DNA from: Mesorhizobium jarvisii
GTDB lineage: Bacteria > Pseudomonadota > Alphaproteobacteria > Rhizobiales > Rhizobiaceae
Assembly: GCF_003601985.1 (NCBI RefSeq)
Contig: NZ_QZXA01000011.1
Location: 62,001-126,000 of the forward strand
Direction: 5' to 3'
DNA length: 64,000 nt
The translations under genes and the position numbers were made by a program. Positions 1 through 8,913 of the stretch are shown here, in pieces. The notes beneath the pieces were generated by a model. It ran no database searches. It saw only the letters and a list, made by a program, of their open reading frames with translations, and was not told the DNA's origin. The number at the start of each line of letters is the position of its first letter. Position 1 is the stretch's first letter.

Positions 1-1
1 A

Positions 2-1567
2 ATCCATCAGGAAGGCATCCGCTTTCCGCCGATGAAGCTGGTGCGGGAAGGTGTCTTCGACGAGATGATCCTGCGGATCATGAGCACCAATGTGCGCAAG
101 CCCGACCTCAACATCGGCGACATCAAGGCGCTGGTCGGGGCGCTCAACACCGGCGAGCGCAAGATCCAGGCGATGGTGCGGAAGTTTGGCAAGGCCGGTT
201 TCATCGAAGGTGTTTCGGCGCTTCTCGACCATGCCGAGGCGCAAGCGCGCGACGTGCTGCGCGCCATGCCCGACGGCACCTGGGAATTCGCCGACTACGC
301 CGACGAGGATTCGGTCGAGGCCAATCCATGCCGGCTGAAGCTGACGCTGACGATCAAGGGCGACGAGGCGGTGCTAGACTTCACCGGCTCCGATCCGCAA
401 CTCGGTTCCTCGCTCAACGTGCCTTCGGGCGGCGATCCGCGTCACACTATGCTGCTGGTGGGTGTCTACTATGTGCTCTATACGCTGAACCCAAAGATCC
501 TGCTCAACACAGGCCTCACCCGGCCGTTCACCTGCATCGCACCCACTGGGTCGGTGCTGAATCCGGTGCATCCCGCCGCGGTCGGCATGCGCTCGCTCAC
601 CTGCGCCCGGCTGCGGTCGGTCATCTTCGGCGCCTTCTCGCAAGCCGTGCCGGAGCGCCTGCCCGCGGCTCCGGCCGGCAACAACTGCATCGTCAACGTC
701 ATGACCACGGACGAGCGCACCAGCCGCACCGTCATCGCGGCGGTGAACCCGGTCGTGGGCGGCGGCGGCGCGATGCCGCATCGCGACGGCACCAACGGCT
801 CTGGCGCGGATGCCGCCTACCTCAAGAACACGCCGATCGAGATCACCGAGACCGAGACCCCAATCGAATTCGTGAGATACGGGCTCGCCAGGGATAGTGG
901 TGGCGCGGGCCGCTGGCGCGGCGGGCTGGCGACCGAGATGGCCTTTCGCGTCTTTGCCCCAGACTCCAGGATCACGGCGCGCAACCGCGACCGCAGTTTC
1001 TTCCGTCCCTGGGGTGTGCTGGGCGGCAAGGCCGCCGGACTGTCGGACATGGTCGTCAATCCGGGCACCGAGCGGGAGCGGCCGCTGGGCAATATCGACA
1101 CTGCGGTCCTGCAGCCCGGCGACGTGCTCGAGATCCGCTCCGCCGGAGGCGGTGGGCGCGGCGATCCGTATGAACGCGAGCCCTGGCGGGTCGCGCAGGA
1201 TGTGCGGCGCGGCTATCTTTCGCCGGGTGCGGCCGAACGCGACTATGGCGTCGTCCTCCGTGGCGACGAGGTTGACGAGCAGGCAACGGGGCAAGTGCGC
1301 GCGCATCACGAGCCGGCCACCGGCCATTTCCATTTCGGTCCGGAGCGCGAAGGCTACGAGGCGCAGTGGACGCCGCCAGCCTATGACCGGCTCACCGCCA
1401 TACTAAGGGACTTGCCGATCCATTGGCGGTTCTTCGCCAAGACGGAGATCTTCCGCCGCATGAAGGGACGCTCCGGGTCGGAGGGTGTTCAGGCGGCTTT
1501 CGATGCCGTTTGCGAACGCTTCCCCGAACTGCCGCGTCCTCTCCCCGTGCGCGAGGCCGCGGAATGA
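2..1567 (+). CDS. hyuB: Hydantoinase B / N-methylhydantoinase beta subunit, 5' truncated
   Basis: The C-terminal ~520 residues of a HyuB-family protein. These pair with a HyuA subunit to hydrolyse hydantoin or oxoproline-type rings in the cytoplasm, with ATP. The frame is open to the left edge (residues IHQEGIRFPP precede the first internal ATG at 32), so the start lies outside the window. Family hallmarks seen are PSGGDPRHT, the Gly-rich GGGGAMPHRDG stretch and a C-terminal SAGGGGRGDP. The stop overlaps the next ATG (ATGA), which suggests translational coupling to the 2Fe-2S and FAD subunits. HyuA is not visible and would be expected upstream. Confidence 0.9.
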   Translation: MHQEGIRFPPMKLVREGVFDEMILRIMSTNVRKPDLNIGDIKALVGALNTGERKIQAMVRKFGKAGFIEGVSALLDHAEAQARDVLRAMPDGTWEFADYADEDSVEANPCRLKLTLTIKGDEAVLDFTGSDPQLGSSLNVPSGGDPRHTMLLVGVYYVLYTLNPKILLNTGLTRPFTCIAPTGSVLNPVHPAAVGMRSLTCARLRSVIFGAFSQAVPERLPAAPAGNNCIVNVMTTDERTSRTVIAAVNPVVGGGGAMPHRDGTNGSGADAAYLKNTPIEITETETPIEFVRYGLARDSGGAGRWRGGLATEMAFRVFAPDSRITARNRDRSFFRPWGVLGGKAAGLSDMVVNPGTERERPLGNIDTAVLQPGDVLEIRSAGGGGRGDPYEREPWRVAQDVRRGYLSPGAAERDYGVVLRGDEVDEQATGQVRAHHEPATGHFHFGPEREGYEAQWTPPAYDRLTAILRDLPIHWRFFAKTEIFRRMKGRSGSEGVQAAFDAVCERFPELPRPLPVREAAE

Positions 1568-1866
1568 TCACCACCGGCCGTATCGTCCGGCTGGCCGAGC
1601 GCGACCGGGCGGGGGTGCATTTCTTTTTTGACGGGCAGATCCGTAGGGCGCTCGAGGGCGACACTGTGCTGACCGCGATGCTGGCGTCAGGGCATGCCTT
1701 GCGGATGTCCGAGTTCGGACCTGAGCCCCGCGCCGGCTTCTGCCTGATGGGGGCCTGCCAGGATTGCTGGGTGTGGCAGGAGGAGGGACCGCGCCTGCGG
1801 GCGTGCACAACCCTGATCGCCGAAGGCATGCGGTTGCGCACCACGCCGCCGGAGAATTGGCCGTGA
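1564..1866 (+). CDS. Small (2Fe-2S) ferredoxin-like oxidase subunit (HcnA/SoxX type)
   Basis: A 100-residue protein with a plant-type [2Fe-2S] pattern at C60, C65, C68 and C81 (C-x4-C-x2-C-x12-C). This is typical of the small subunit of hydrogen-cyanide-synthase-like and opine/D-amino-acid oxidase complexes. It would pass electrons from the FAD subunits to the respiratory chain. The ATG at 1564 is chosen because it overlaps the stop of hydantoinase B and gives the usual family length; the longer open frame upstream lies inside the previous gene. Its stop overlaps the GTG of the next gene, so three genes are probably coupled. Confidence 0.88.
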   Translation: MITTGRIVRLAERDRAGVHFFFDGQIRRALEGDTVLTAMLASGHALRMSEFGPEPRAGFCLMGACQDCWVWQEEGPRLRACTTLIAEGMRLRTTPPENWP

Positions 1867-3230
1867 GTGAGGCCCCGTCGACGCGGATCGCGATCGTCGG
1901 CGCTGGTCCCGCCGGCATAAGGGCGGCGGCGGCGCTGGTCGATGCGGGGCTCCATCCGGTTGTGATCGACGAAGGGCAGCGCGCCGGCGGCCAGATCTAT
2001 CGTCGCCCGCCTGACGGGTTCGTCCGCACGCCGGAGCACCTCTATGGGTCGGAGGCGGCGAAGGCGCGTGCGCTGCATGCGGTCTTCGACCGGTTGGCGG
2101 CCGACGGGCGACTCACCCATTGCACGGGAAGCTCGGTCATCGCCGTGCAGGCGGGGCGGCTGCACGTGCTGGGCGAGGGCGGCGTGCAGGTGATCTTCTA
2201 TGACCGTCTGATCCTCGCGACGGGCGCGTCCGATCGTGTCGCTCCAGTCCCGGGCTGGCAGAGTGCCGGTGTCTATAGCCTTGGCGCGGCGCAGATCGCG
2301 CTAAAGGCGCAGGGCGTGGCGCTCGGACGGCGGATCGTCCTGATGGGGTCGGGGCCTTTGCTGTCGCTGGTCGGTGCCCAACTCGTCAAGGCTGGAGCGG
2401 ATGTGGCGGCGGTGCTCGACACCTCTCCCTGGGATCAGCAGATGCGCGGGCTCTGGAAGCTGGCCGCCCGGCCGTTCGTCGCACTGCGCGGCCTCGCCCT
2501 GCGGGCAAGGCTCGGCGGTCGCTATCACGCAGGCGTCAGTCTCGAAAAGATCGAGGCCGACGGGCAAGGTGTCACGGCGATGCGCTGGCGCGACGCCGGC
2601 GGAAGGCAGCGCCTCACTCCATGTGACACGATAGGCATGGGTTGGCACCTGCGGGCGGAGACGCACCTGGCCGATCTGGCGGGATGCGCCTTCACCTACG
2701 ACGAGCAGTGGCGGCAATGGCTGCCAAAGACAGACCGGATGGGTCGCGCCGGCAACGGAGTCTATCTTGCGGGCGATGGGGTTCGTCTTCTGGGAGCGGA
2801 CGGCGCGGAGATCGCTGGGCGTCTTGCGGCGTCGGCATGCCTTGCCGATCTTGGATTTCCAGCGCCCTCCACGGCGGTAGATCTACGCGAGCTTGCGCGG
2901 CTAGAGCGCTTCGCCCACGGCCTGGCTTGCGCTTTTCCCTGGCCGGCAGCGATGGTGCGGGCGCTCCCCGACGCCGCGATCGCCTGCCGCTGCGAGAACG
3001 TAACTGCCGGAGAGGTACGCCAGAGTCTGGATTTCGGCGGCGGCGAGGCCAACCGGGTGAAGTCGCTGTCGCGCGTAGGCATGGGCCGCTGCCAAGGGCG
3101 CTACTGCCAGTTGGCGGCCGTCGAACTCGCAGCGGCGCACGCCGGCTGCACGCCCGACGCCGTCGGCCGGTTTCGCGGGCAGGCCCCTGCGCGGCCTGCG
3201 CCTGTCGACGCCTTTCTCCGGAAAGGCTGA
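1863..3230 (+). CDS. FAD/NAD(P)-binding oxidase large subunit with BFD-like domain (HcnB type)
   Basis: A 455-residue flavoprotein resembling HcnB/OoxA-type subunits, which oxidise imino or amino acids (opines, glycine, D-amino acids) together with a DAO-type partner. The N-terminal dinucleotide site is IVGAGPAGIRAAA. A second nucleotide site follows in mid-protein (VLMGSGPLLSLVG). A C-terminal BFD-like [2Fe-2S] domain carries CRC and C-x4-C (GRCQGRYC). The GTG start at 1863 is chosen because it overlaps the preceding stop (GTGA) and sits just before the FAD site. The expected HcnC-like partner is the next gene, but on the opposite strand. Confidence 0.87.
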   Translation: MSEAPSTRIAIVGAGPAGIRAAAALVDAGLHPVVIDEGQRAGGQIYRRPPDGFVRTPEHLYGSEAAKARALHAVFDRLAADGRLTHCTGSSVIAVQAGRLHVLGEGGVQVIFYDRLILATGASDRVAPVPGWQSAGVYSLGAAQIALKAQGVALGRRIVLMGSGPLLSLVGAQLVKAGADVAAVLDTSPWDQQMRGLWKLAARPFVALRGLALRARLGGRYHAGVSLEKIEADGQGVTAMRWRDAGGRQRLTPCDTIGMGWHLRAETHLADLAGCAFTYDEQWRQWLPKTDRMGRAGNGVYLAGDGVRLLGADGAEIAGRLAASACLADLGFPAPSTAVDLRELARLERFAHGLACAFPWPAAMVRALPDAAIACRCENVTAGEVRQSLDFGGGEANRVKSLSRVGMGRCQGRYCQLAAVELAAAHAGCTPDAVGRFRGQAPARPAPVDAFLRKG

Positions 3231-3268
3231 TGCCATTGCGAAAGGCGCGCCTCGGCATCGGTCACGTC

Positions 3269-4594
3269 TTAGAAATCGGCGACCTTTCCCCAGGCCGAAA
3301 CATCGAAGCGCTGCGGATCGTAGGATTTCGGATCGACGATCGGTTGCGACCCGATCATCAGATCGGCGATGAGGTGACCGGCGCCGGGCCCAATGCCGAA
3401 GCCGTGTCCTGAAAACCCGGCGGCCAGGAAGAAGCCCGGAACGCTTTGAATCTCGCCGATGGCGGGAACACCGTCCGGCGTGCTGTCGATGTAGCCGGCC
3501 CAGGCCGCGCTGATCCTGGTCTTTTGAAGGTCGGGCAGAAGTTCAAGCGCCCGGGCATGGGTCAAGCGGATTGTTGCCTGGTCCGGAACCGGATCGAGAA
3601 TGCGCATCCGCTCCATCGGCGTCGGCTGGTCGAGTCGCCAGTGCCGAAGCGTTTCGTGGCCCGAGCGCGCGCCCTGCAGCCCGCCGGGCGCGAGGCTTCG
3701 CCACCGCTTCAGGAACATCGGCAGGAACTGCGAGGAGAAACGCAATTGCTGCGGCGTCACGTCCACGCGGCCACGTCCACTTATGGCGAGCGTGTAGCCG
3801 CCATCGCCGCGGCGCGTGGCCGAGATCCTTGCCGTGTGCAGCGCATCCGGCAGACCTTCCGCGCCTGGCGAGACGGACAGGATGGAGGAGCGGATCGATG
3901 CTTGCGGAAAGCGGAAGCCAAACTGCCGGCAAAAGGACGAAGCCCAGGCGCCGCCGGCGAGCACTGCCACCTTCGTCCTGATCGTTCCGCTTTCGGTGAC
4001 CACCCCACTCAGGCGCCCGCTTTCGGTCTCGATGCCGCGCGCGGCGCAATTCTGATGCACGGTGCTCCCGAGCTTGAGGATGGCCCGGGCGACAGAGGGG
4101 GCAGCTCGCGACGGGTCGGCGGTGCCGTCGGTCGGGGAGAAGACACCGCCCTTCCAGGCCCGGCCGGTGGCACGGCCCCGCTCGCTGGCCTCGGCGCCGT
4201 CGAGCATCTGCGTGGTGACGCCGGCCGTTTTGGCGAAGTCACGCCAGCGTGCCCAGCCGGCCAGTTCTGCCTCGTCATTGCTGAGATAAAGCAAACCGCA
4301 TCGGCGAAAGCCGGTGTCTTCGCCGGTTTCCGTGGCAAAGCTGTCCCACAAATCGAGGCTGCGTGTCGCCATCGGTAACTCGCGGGCGTCGCGATTCTGC
4401 TGGCGGCACCATCCCCAGTTCCTGGAGGACTGCTCGGCGCCGATGCGCCCTTTTTCGACAAGCGCGACCCGCATGCCGCGCCTGGCCAGATAATAGGCCG
4501 CGAAGACACCCACGATGCCGCCGCCAATCACCACCGCGTCCGCGGATCGCGGCAGTTCGCCAGATGTCTCGATTTGCTGTAGCGGCGCGCGCAT
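3269..4594 (-). CDS. FAD-dependent amino-acid oxidoreductase, DAO family (HcnC/DadA-like)
   Basis: A 441-residue DAO-fold flavoprotein. It has an N-terminal FAD motif (VVIGGGIVGVFAAYYLARRG), the EKGRIGAEQSSRNWGW segment typical of amino-acid oxidase/dehydrogenase enzymes, and a C-terminal GFSGHGFGIGPGAG flavin contact. The ATG at 4594 is preferred over an upstream TTG because a GAGAG element precedes it and the FAD motif follows closely. It converges on the HcnA/HcnB-like pair, so it is a plausible catalytic partner transcribed separately. The substrate is inferred to be an amino or imino acid derived from the neighbouring hydantoin pathway. Confidence 0.85.
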   Translation of the reverse strand: MRAPLQQIETSGELPRSADAVVIGGGIVGVFAAYYLARRGMRVALVEKGRIGAEQSSRNWGWCRQQNRDARELPMATRSLDLWDSFATETGEDTGFRRCGLLYLSNDEAELAGWARWRDFAKTAGVTTQMLDGAEASERGRATGRAWKGGVFSPTDGTADPSRAAPSVARAILKLGSTVHQNCAARGIETESGRLSGVVTESGTIRTKVAVLAGGAWASSFCRQFGFRFPQASIRSSILSVSPGAEGLPDALHTARISATRRGDGGYTLAISGRGRVDVTPQQLRFSSQFLPMFLKRWRSLAPGGLQGARSGHETLRHWRLDQPTPMERMRILDPVPDQATIRLTHARALELLPDLQKTRISAAWAGYIDSTPDGVPAIGEIQSVPGFFLAAGFSGHGFGIGPGAGHLIADLMIGSQPIVDPKSYDPQRFDVSAWGKVADF

Positions 4595-4718
4595 GGTCTC
4601 TCTGCCTTGAAGCGCCAATCTACCGTGTTGCGCAGGCAGCCGCTGCCGCAGTTGAAGCCGAAGCAGAATTTTATTTCGGCAGCTCGGTCAAAATCGGGAG
4701 CGACTGCGTTTCAAAGCG

Positions 4719-4738
4719 CTGTCCGCTTGGATGGACAG
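4719..4738. promoter_or_regulatory. Inverted repeat between DAO oxidase and Lrp copy A
   Basis: CTGTCC and GGACAG are separated by 8 bases in the divergent intergenic region (4595-4817). Position and symmetry suit a binding site for the adjacent Lrp-family protein, but Lrp sites are degenerate and this is only a candidate. Confidence 0.3.
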
Positions 4739-4817
4739 GCCAACGGGCTGTGGTAGTGTCAATGCCTATATGCAAGGCAGCATTTTGTGCTGTGGCGTGC
4801 GTTCTGCGGAGACGACC

Positions 4818-5294
4818 ATGAAGCTGGATCGGATCGATATCAAGATTCTTCACGAATTGCAGAAGAACGGCCGCATCACCAATGTGGAATTGGCCGACCT
4901 GGTGCATCTGTCGCCAAGCCCGTGCCTGATGCGGGTCAAGAAGCTCCAGTCGGAGGGCTACATTGAGGGCTATTCCGCACAGGTCAATATCGGCAAGCTT
5001 GGCCAGACGCTGACCGTGTTCACCGAAATCACCTTGAAGAACCATCGCCAGGTGGACTTCGCCCGCTTTCTCGCCGTGGTGGAGAAGATCGATCAGGTCA
5101 TCGAATGCCACCTCGTGTCGGGCGGCTACGACTATTTGATGAAATTCGTGACCGCCGGCATAGCCGAGTACCAGACGATCATGGAGCGGCTGACCGACAT
5201 GGATATCGGCATCGACAAGTATTTCAGCTTCGTCGTGCTGAAGTCCCCCATCGTCAAGGCGCACATGCCGCTGCCCAGCCTGTTTCCGAGGTAG
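4818..5294 (+). CDS. Lrp/AsnC-family transcriptional regulator, copy A
   Basis: A 158-residue Lrp-type regulator with a winged helix-turn-helix at about residues 20-43 (NVELADLVHLSPSPCLMRVKKL) and a C-terminal RAM ligand-binding domain. The ATG at 4818 gives the canonical MKLDRIDIKIL start; the open frame upstream has no family similarity. It is divergent from the DAO-type oxidase, suggesting it controls that gene in response to an amino acid. An inverted repeat (CTGTCC/GGACAG, 4719-4738) lies in the shared intergenic region. A second copy of the same length and about 80% identity by eye starts at 8437. Confidence 0.93.
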   Translation: MKLDRIDIKILHELQKNGRITNVELADLVHLSPSPCLMRVKKLQSEGYIEGYSAQVNIGKLGQTLTVFTEITLKNHRQVDFARFLAVVEKIDQVIECHLVSGGYDYLMKFVTAGIAEYQTIMERLTDMDIGIDKYFSFVVLKSPIVKAHMPLPSLFPR

Positions 5295-5337
5295 TCGGCG
5301 GTGGCAGCGCCGCGCTACATCTGTCGCCTGCGGCTCG

Positions 5338-6279
5338 CTACGCGATGTCCAGCCGCAAGATCGGCTGCAGTGCTTTCAATTCGACTTGCATCTCGGCGAT
5401 CATCCAGGCCTGGATATCGGAGACCACAGGCCGCACCGGCCGTGAGCGCGGTGCAATCAGCTGATGGATCCGGCCCGTGTTGATCTGCCTGTCTGAGGCT
5501 GGGACCAGGGTTCCCTGAAGCAACGCCCTTGAAACGTTGCTGAGCCAGCCGAGCGCCACGCCCTCCCCGTTCATCGCGGCCTGCAGCACGACCGCGTAGT
5601 CCGAGAATTCGAGCCATTTTGCCATGCTGGTCTTGCGCTCGGCCACCTTGCCCCAGGCGTCCAGCCACTGCTCCTTGGCGTCGGTCAGGTGCAGCAGGAC
5701 ATGACCTTCCCCGGTTCCGGCGTGGATCAGCCGACCGTGGGCCGCCAGATAGGCTGGGCTGCACACCGGAACGATGACTTCCGGCGAGAATGGCCAATGA
5801 TGATAGTGCGTATCGTCATCGGCCAGGATTCTCGTGGCAAGGTCGACATTCTCGGCGGGGCCTCTCAGAACGCCCGCGATCAGCTCGAACCTCAGGTCCA
5901 CATCGGGAAACCTGGTGTTGAAAGCCCCTAACCTGGGAACGAACCAATACGTCGCCAGAGAACTCGAAAGGGAAAGGGTAACCACCGGCTTTGCCGCATC
6001 GTTCTGCTTGATTCTCCGGATCACCTCCTCGATGCCGTCAAATCCCTCCCGCACGGCCGAGTAAAGGGCACGCCCTTCCGCGGTCGGCGCCAACCCGGTT
6101 GGCCCCCGCGTGAAAAGAGCGATGCCAAAATCGGCCTCGAGCTGGGCGATGCTGCGGCTGATGGATGGTTGCGTGACGTTGAATTCGCGCGCGGCGGCGG
6201 TGAAACTGCCCGACCGGGCAGCCGCTTCGAAGACCAGCAGTCCGCGTGCGGAAGGAACGAGTTTTGCGAAACCAGCCAT
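5338..6279 (-). CDS. LysR-family transcriptional regulator (GcvA-like)
   Basis: A 313-residue LysR regulator. The N-terminal HTH lies at about residues 18-50 (FTAAAREFNVTQPSISRSI), followed by the typical dimerisation segment (FGIALFTRG) and a substrate-binding domain. The ATG at 6279 gives the standard distance to the HTH; an earlier in-frame start at 6306 adds nine residues without family support. It is divergent from the flavoprotein at 6352 with only about 70 bp between starts, so it probably controls that gene and itself. The co-inducer is unknown. Confidence 0.92.
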   Translation of the reverse strand: MAGFAKLVPSARGLLVFEAAARSGSFTAAAREFNVTQPSISRSIAQLEADFGIALFTRGPTGLAPTAEGRALYSAVREGFDGIEEVIRRIKQNDAAKPVVTLSLSSSLATYWFVPRLGAFNTRFPDVDLRFELIAGVLRGPAENVDLATRILADDDTHYHHWPFSPEVIVPVCSPAYLAAHGRLIHAGTGEGHVLLHLTDAKEQWLDAWGKVAERKTSMAKWLEFSDYAVVLQAAMNGEGVALGWLSNVSRALLQGTLVPASDRQINTGRIHQLIAPRSRPVRPVVSDIQAWMIAEMQVELKALQPILRLDIA

Positions 6280-6351
6280 ACGCTCAGCGTATAGCAACCC
6301 CAACAATTTTCAAGCTTTCTCCGGCTCCGCAAATGACGAACTATAAGCTTC

Positions 6352-8427
6352 ATGAATGGGGTGGAGCAGGGCGTGAAGACAGCGGCATCTCAAGCGGACG
6401 GCACATCCGGCGATCCCCTGCTGCAGCCGTTTCGGCTCAAGGGCCTGAGGCTCCGCAACCGTGTCGTCAGCACCAGTCATGCTTCGATGCTGGACGATGG
6501 CGGCCTGCCGCTCGAGCGCTACCAGCGCTACCATGAGGAGAAAGCGCGCGGCGGCCTGGCGATGAGCATGGCGGGCGGCTCGGCCATGACCTCGCCCGAC
6601 TCCAGTTGGGGCGGCGGTCAGCTGGACCTCTCCAGCGATCGTATCGTGCCTCATCTCCAGTCGCTGTCGCAGCGCGTTCATCGCCATGGCGCCGCCGTCA
6701 TGTGCCAGGTCTCGCATCTTGGACGGCGCGCCACCGCCTATGCCGGAAACTGGCTGCCGCCAGTGGCGCCATCGCGCATTCGCGAGACGCGAAACCGAAA
6801 TTTCCCGAAGGAGATGGACGCCGCCGACATCGACAGGATCATCAAGGATTACGCCACAGCGGCAAGGCGCTGCGTGGACGGCGGTCTGGATGGCGTCGAG
6901 ACGGTCACCGGCGGCCATCTGATCGGGCAATTCCTCTCACGCAGAACCAACAGGCGCACGGATGGCTTCGGCGGCTCGCTGGAAGACCGCGCGCGCTTCG
7001 GCCTGATGGTTCACGAGGCAATACGCCGCGCGGTGGGTGACGACTTCGCTGTCGGCATCCGGTTGGTGATCGACGAGGCGGTCGACGACGGGTCGGATTT
7101 CGAGGAATGCCTAGCCTTCGCCAGGCTGTTCGAGCGGGAAGGCCATGTCGATTTCTTCAATTGCATCTTCGGCCGCATGGACACCGACCTGTCGCTGGCC
7201 GAGCAGAACATGCCCGGCATGTTCAGCCCGAGCGCGCCGTTTCTGCCGCTGGTCGGGCAGTTCAAACGGGAAACCAAACTGCCCGTCATCCACGCCGCAG
7301 CGATCAGGGATGTCGCCACGGCTCGTCATGCGATCCGCGAAAACCTTGTCGACCTGGTCGGCATGACGCGCGCGCATATCGCCGACCCGCACATCGTCAA
7401 CAAGGTGATGCGCGGAGAGGAAGAACGCATCCGCCCCTGCGTCGGCGCGTCCTACTGCCTGTACAAGAAGGTGCAGTGCATCCACAACCCGGCCAGCGGC
7501 CATGAGACCCTCGTCAACCACATCATCGACCGGGCGGAGACGCCGAAACGGGTGGTCGTGGTCGGCGGTGGTCCGGGTGGGATGGAAGCGGCAAGGGTCG
7601 CCGCCGAGCGCGGACACAGAGTGAGCCTGCTCGAAGCCGCGGCACGGCTCGGCGGGCAGGTGCTCGTCGCGGCCGCAGCGTCCGACCGCAAGGATCTCAT
7701 CGGCATAGTCGACTGGCGCGTCGACGAACTCGCTCGGCTTGGAGTGGAAGTCCGTCTCAACACCTATGCGGACGCAGAAATCGTCCTTGCCGCAAAACCG
7801 GACGCGGTCATCGTGGCCACCGGCGGCATTCCTGATATGGAATGGCTGGAGGGTGCCGAACATTGCGATAGCGTCTGGGACGTCCTGACCGGGGTCGTGC
7901 CGGCAAAGGACGACGTGCTCATCTACGACGAGACCGGACGCCAGGCGGCAATTTCCTGCGCCCTGCATCTGGCCCGTCCGGGGCGCGTGGTCAGCCTGGC
8001 CATAGCCGACGACACTTTGGCGATCGAGACGCCCTATCCGGACCGGGTGAGTTTTCGCAAACGCGCCACGGAACGCGGCATCCGCGTTGTCAGCGATGTG
8101 CGTCTGGTCAAGGCGGTACGCCAGGGCAACGGCATCGCCGCCACGTTTCGGCATGAACTCACCGGTGCGGAAACGGAAATGACGGCGGCCCAACTCATTG
8201 TCGAGCGCGGCACGGTGCCGATGGAGGACACTTACCAGGAATTGCGCGCGCGCTCAGCCAATAACGGCGTCACCGACATAGCACTGATGACGGGAACGGA
8301 AACGAACGGGGACAAAGGTCCCCAAGCTGCCGGATCTTTCGTCCTGCACCGCATCGGCGACGCCGTTGCCAGCAGGGACATCTACTCGTCGATCTACGAG
8401 GCCTACCGGCTCTGCTCGCAATTGTAG
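6352..8427 (+). CDS. Old Yellow Enzyme/dienoyl-CoA reductase-type FMN-FAD-FeS protein (N-methylproline demethylase-like)
   Basis: A 691-residue three-part flavoprotein. It has an N-terminal TIM-barrel FMN domain of the NADH:flavin oxidoreductase family, a short Fe-S region, and a C-terminal FAD/NAD(P) domain with VVGGGPGGMEAARV at about 403-416. The family includes trimethylamine dehydrogenase, dienoyl-CoA reductase and the rhizobial stachydrine/N-methylproline demethylases. The Fe-S motif is atypical: C363, Ala366 in place of Cys, C369, and the last Cys at 376, closer than in trimethylamine dehydrogenase. Linked to an amino-acid oxidase, LysR and Lrp regulators and an importer, it probably removes an N-methyl group or reduces an imported compound. 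No clear Shine-Dalgarno supports the ATG, so the start is provisional. Confidence 0.82.
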   Translation: MNGVEQGVKTAASQADGTSGDPLLQPFRLKGLRLRNRVVSTSHASMLDDGGLPLERYQRYHEEKARGGLAMSMAGGSAMTSPDSSWGGGQLDLSSDRIVPHLQSLSQRVHRHGAAVMCQVSHLGRRATAYAGNWLPPVAPSRIRETRNRNFPKEMDAADIDRIIKDYATAARRCVDGGLDGVETVTGGHLIGQFLSRRTNRRTDGFGGSLEDRARFGLMVHEAIRRAVGDDFAVGIRLVIDEAVDDGSDFEECLAFARLFEREGHVDFFNCIFGRMDTDLSLAEQNMPGMFSPSAPFLPLVGQFKRETKLPVIHAAAIRDVATARHAIRENLVDLVGMTRAHIADPHIVNKVMRGEEERIRPCVGASYCLYKKVQCIHNPASGHETLVNHIIDRAETPKRVVVVGGGPGGMEAARVAAERGHRVSLLEAAARLGGQVLVAAAASDRKDLIGIVDWRVDELARLGVEVRLNTYADAEIVLAAKPDAVIVATGGIPDMEWLEGAEHCDSVWDVLTGVVPAKDDVLIYDETGRQAAISCALHLARPGRVVSLAIADDTLAIETPYPDRVSFRKRATERGIRVVSDVRLVKAVRQGNGIAATFRHELTGAETEMTAAQLIVERGTVPMEDTYQELRARSANNGVTDIALMTGTETNGDKGPQAAGSFVLHRIGDAVASRDIYSSIYEAYRLCSQL

Positions 8428-8436
8428 GCAGGGCCT

Positions 8437-8913
8437 ATGAAACTCGATCGGATCGACATCAAGATTTTGTACGAGCTGCAGAAGAACGGCCGCATCACAA
8501 ATGTGGAGCTGGCGGAATTGGTCAATCTCTCCCCCAGCCCCTGCCTGATGCGGGTAAAGAAGCTGCAGGCCGAACGCTATATCGTCCGCTATTCGGCGCA
8601 GATCGACATCGCCAAGCTGGGGCGCACGCTCACCGTCTTCACGGAAATCACGCTGAAGAACCATCGTCAGATCGACTTCGCGCGCTTCCTTGCCGCCGTC
8701 GACAAGGTTGATGCCGCCGTCGAATGCCACCGCGTGTCCGCCCGTTATGACTATCTCTTGAAATTCGTCACGGGTGGGATTGCCGAATATCAGGCGATCG
8801 TCGAGCGGCTCACCGACATGGATATCGGCATCGACAAGTGTTTCAGCTTCGTGGTGCTGAAGTCACCCATCATCAAGGCGCATATGCCGCTGCCCAGCCT
8901 GTTTCCGATGTAA
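8437..8913 (+). CDS. Lrp/AsnC-family transcriptional regulator, copy B
   Basis: A 158-residue Lrp regulator collinear with the protein at 4818, with about 28 substitutions counted by eye. The HTH is nearly unchanged. Changes cluster in the region after the HTH and in the ligand-binding domain (for example SGGYDY becomes SARYDY), which suggests a different effector or altered response with similar DNA sites. It lies 9 bp after the flavoprotein and is probably cotranscribed with it. Its TAA abuts, with no gap, the stop of the convergent ABC ATPase. Confidence 0.93.
   Translation: MKLDRIDIKILYELQKNGRITNVELAELVNLSPSPCLMRVKKLQAERYIVRYSAQIDIAKLGRTLTVFTEITLKNHRQIDFARFLAAVDKVDAAVECHRVSARYDYLLKFVTGGIAEYQAIVERLTDMDIGIDKCFSFVVLKSPIIKAHMPLPSLFPM

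Noticed and set aside
374..1333. 319-codon minus-strand frame inside hydantoinase B
   Set aside because: No motif and composition typical of antisense reading; the plus frame is a clear family member.
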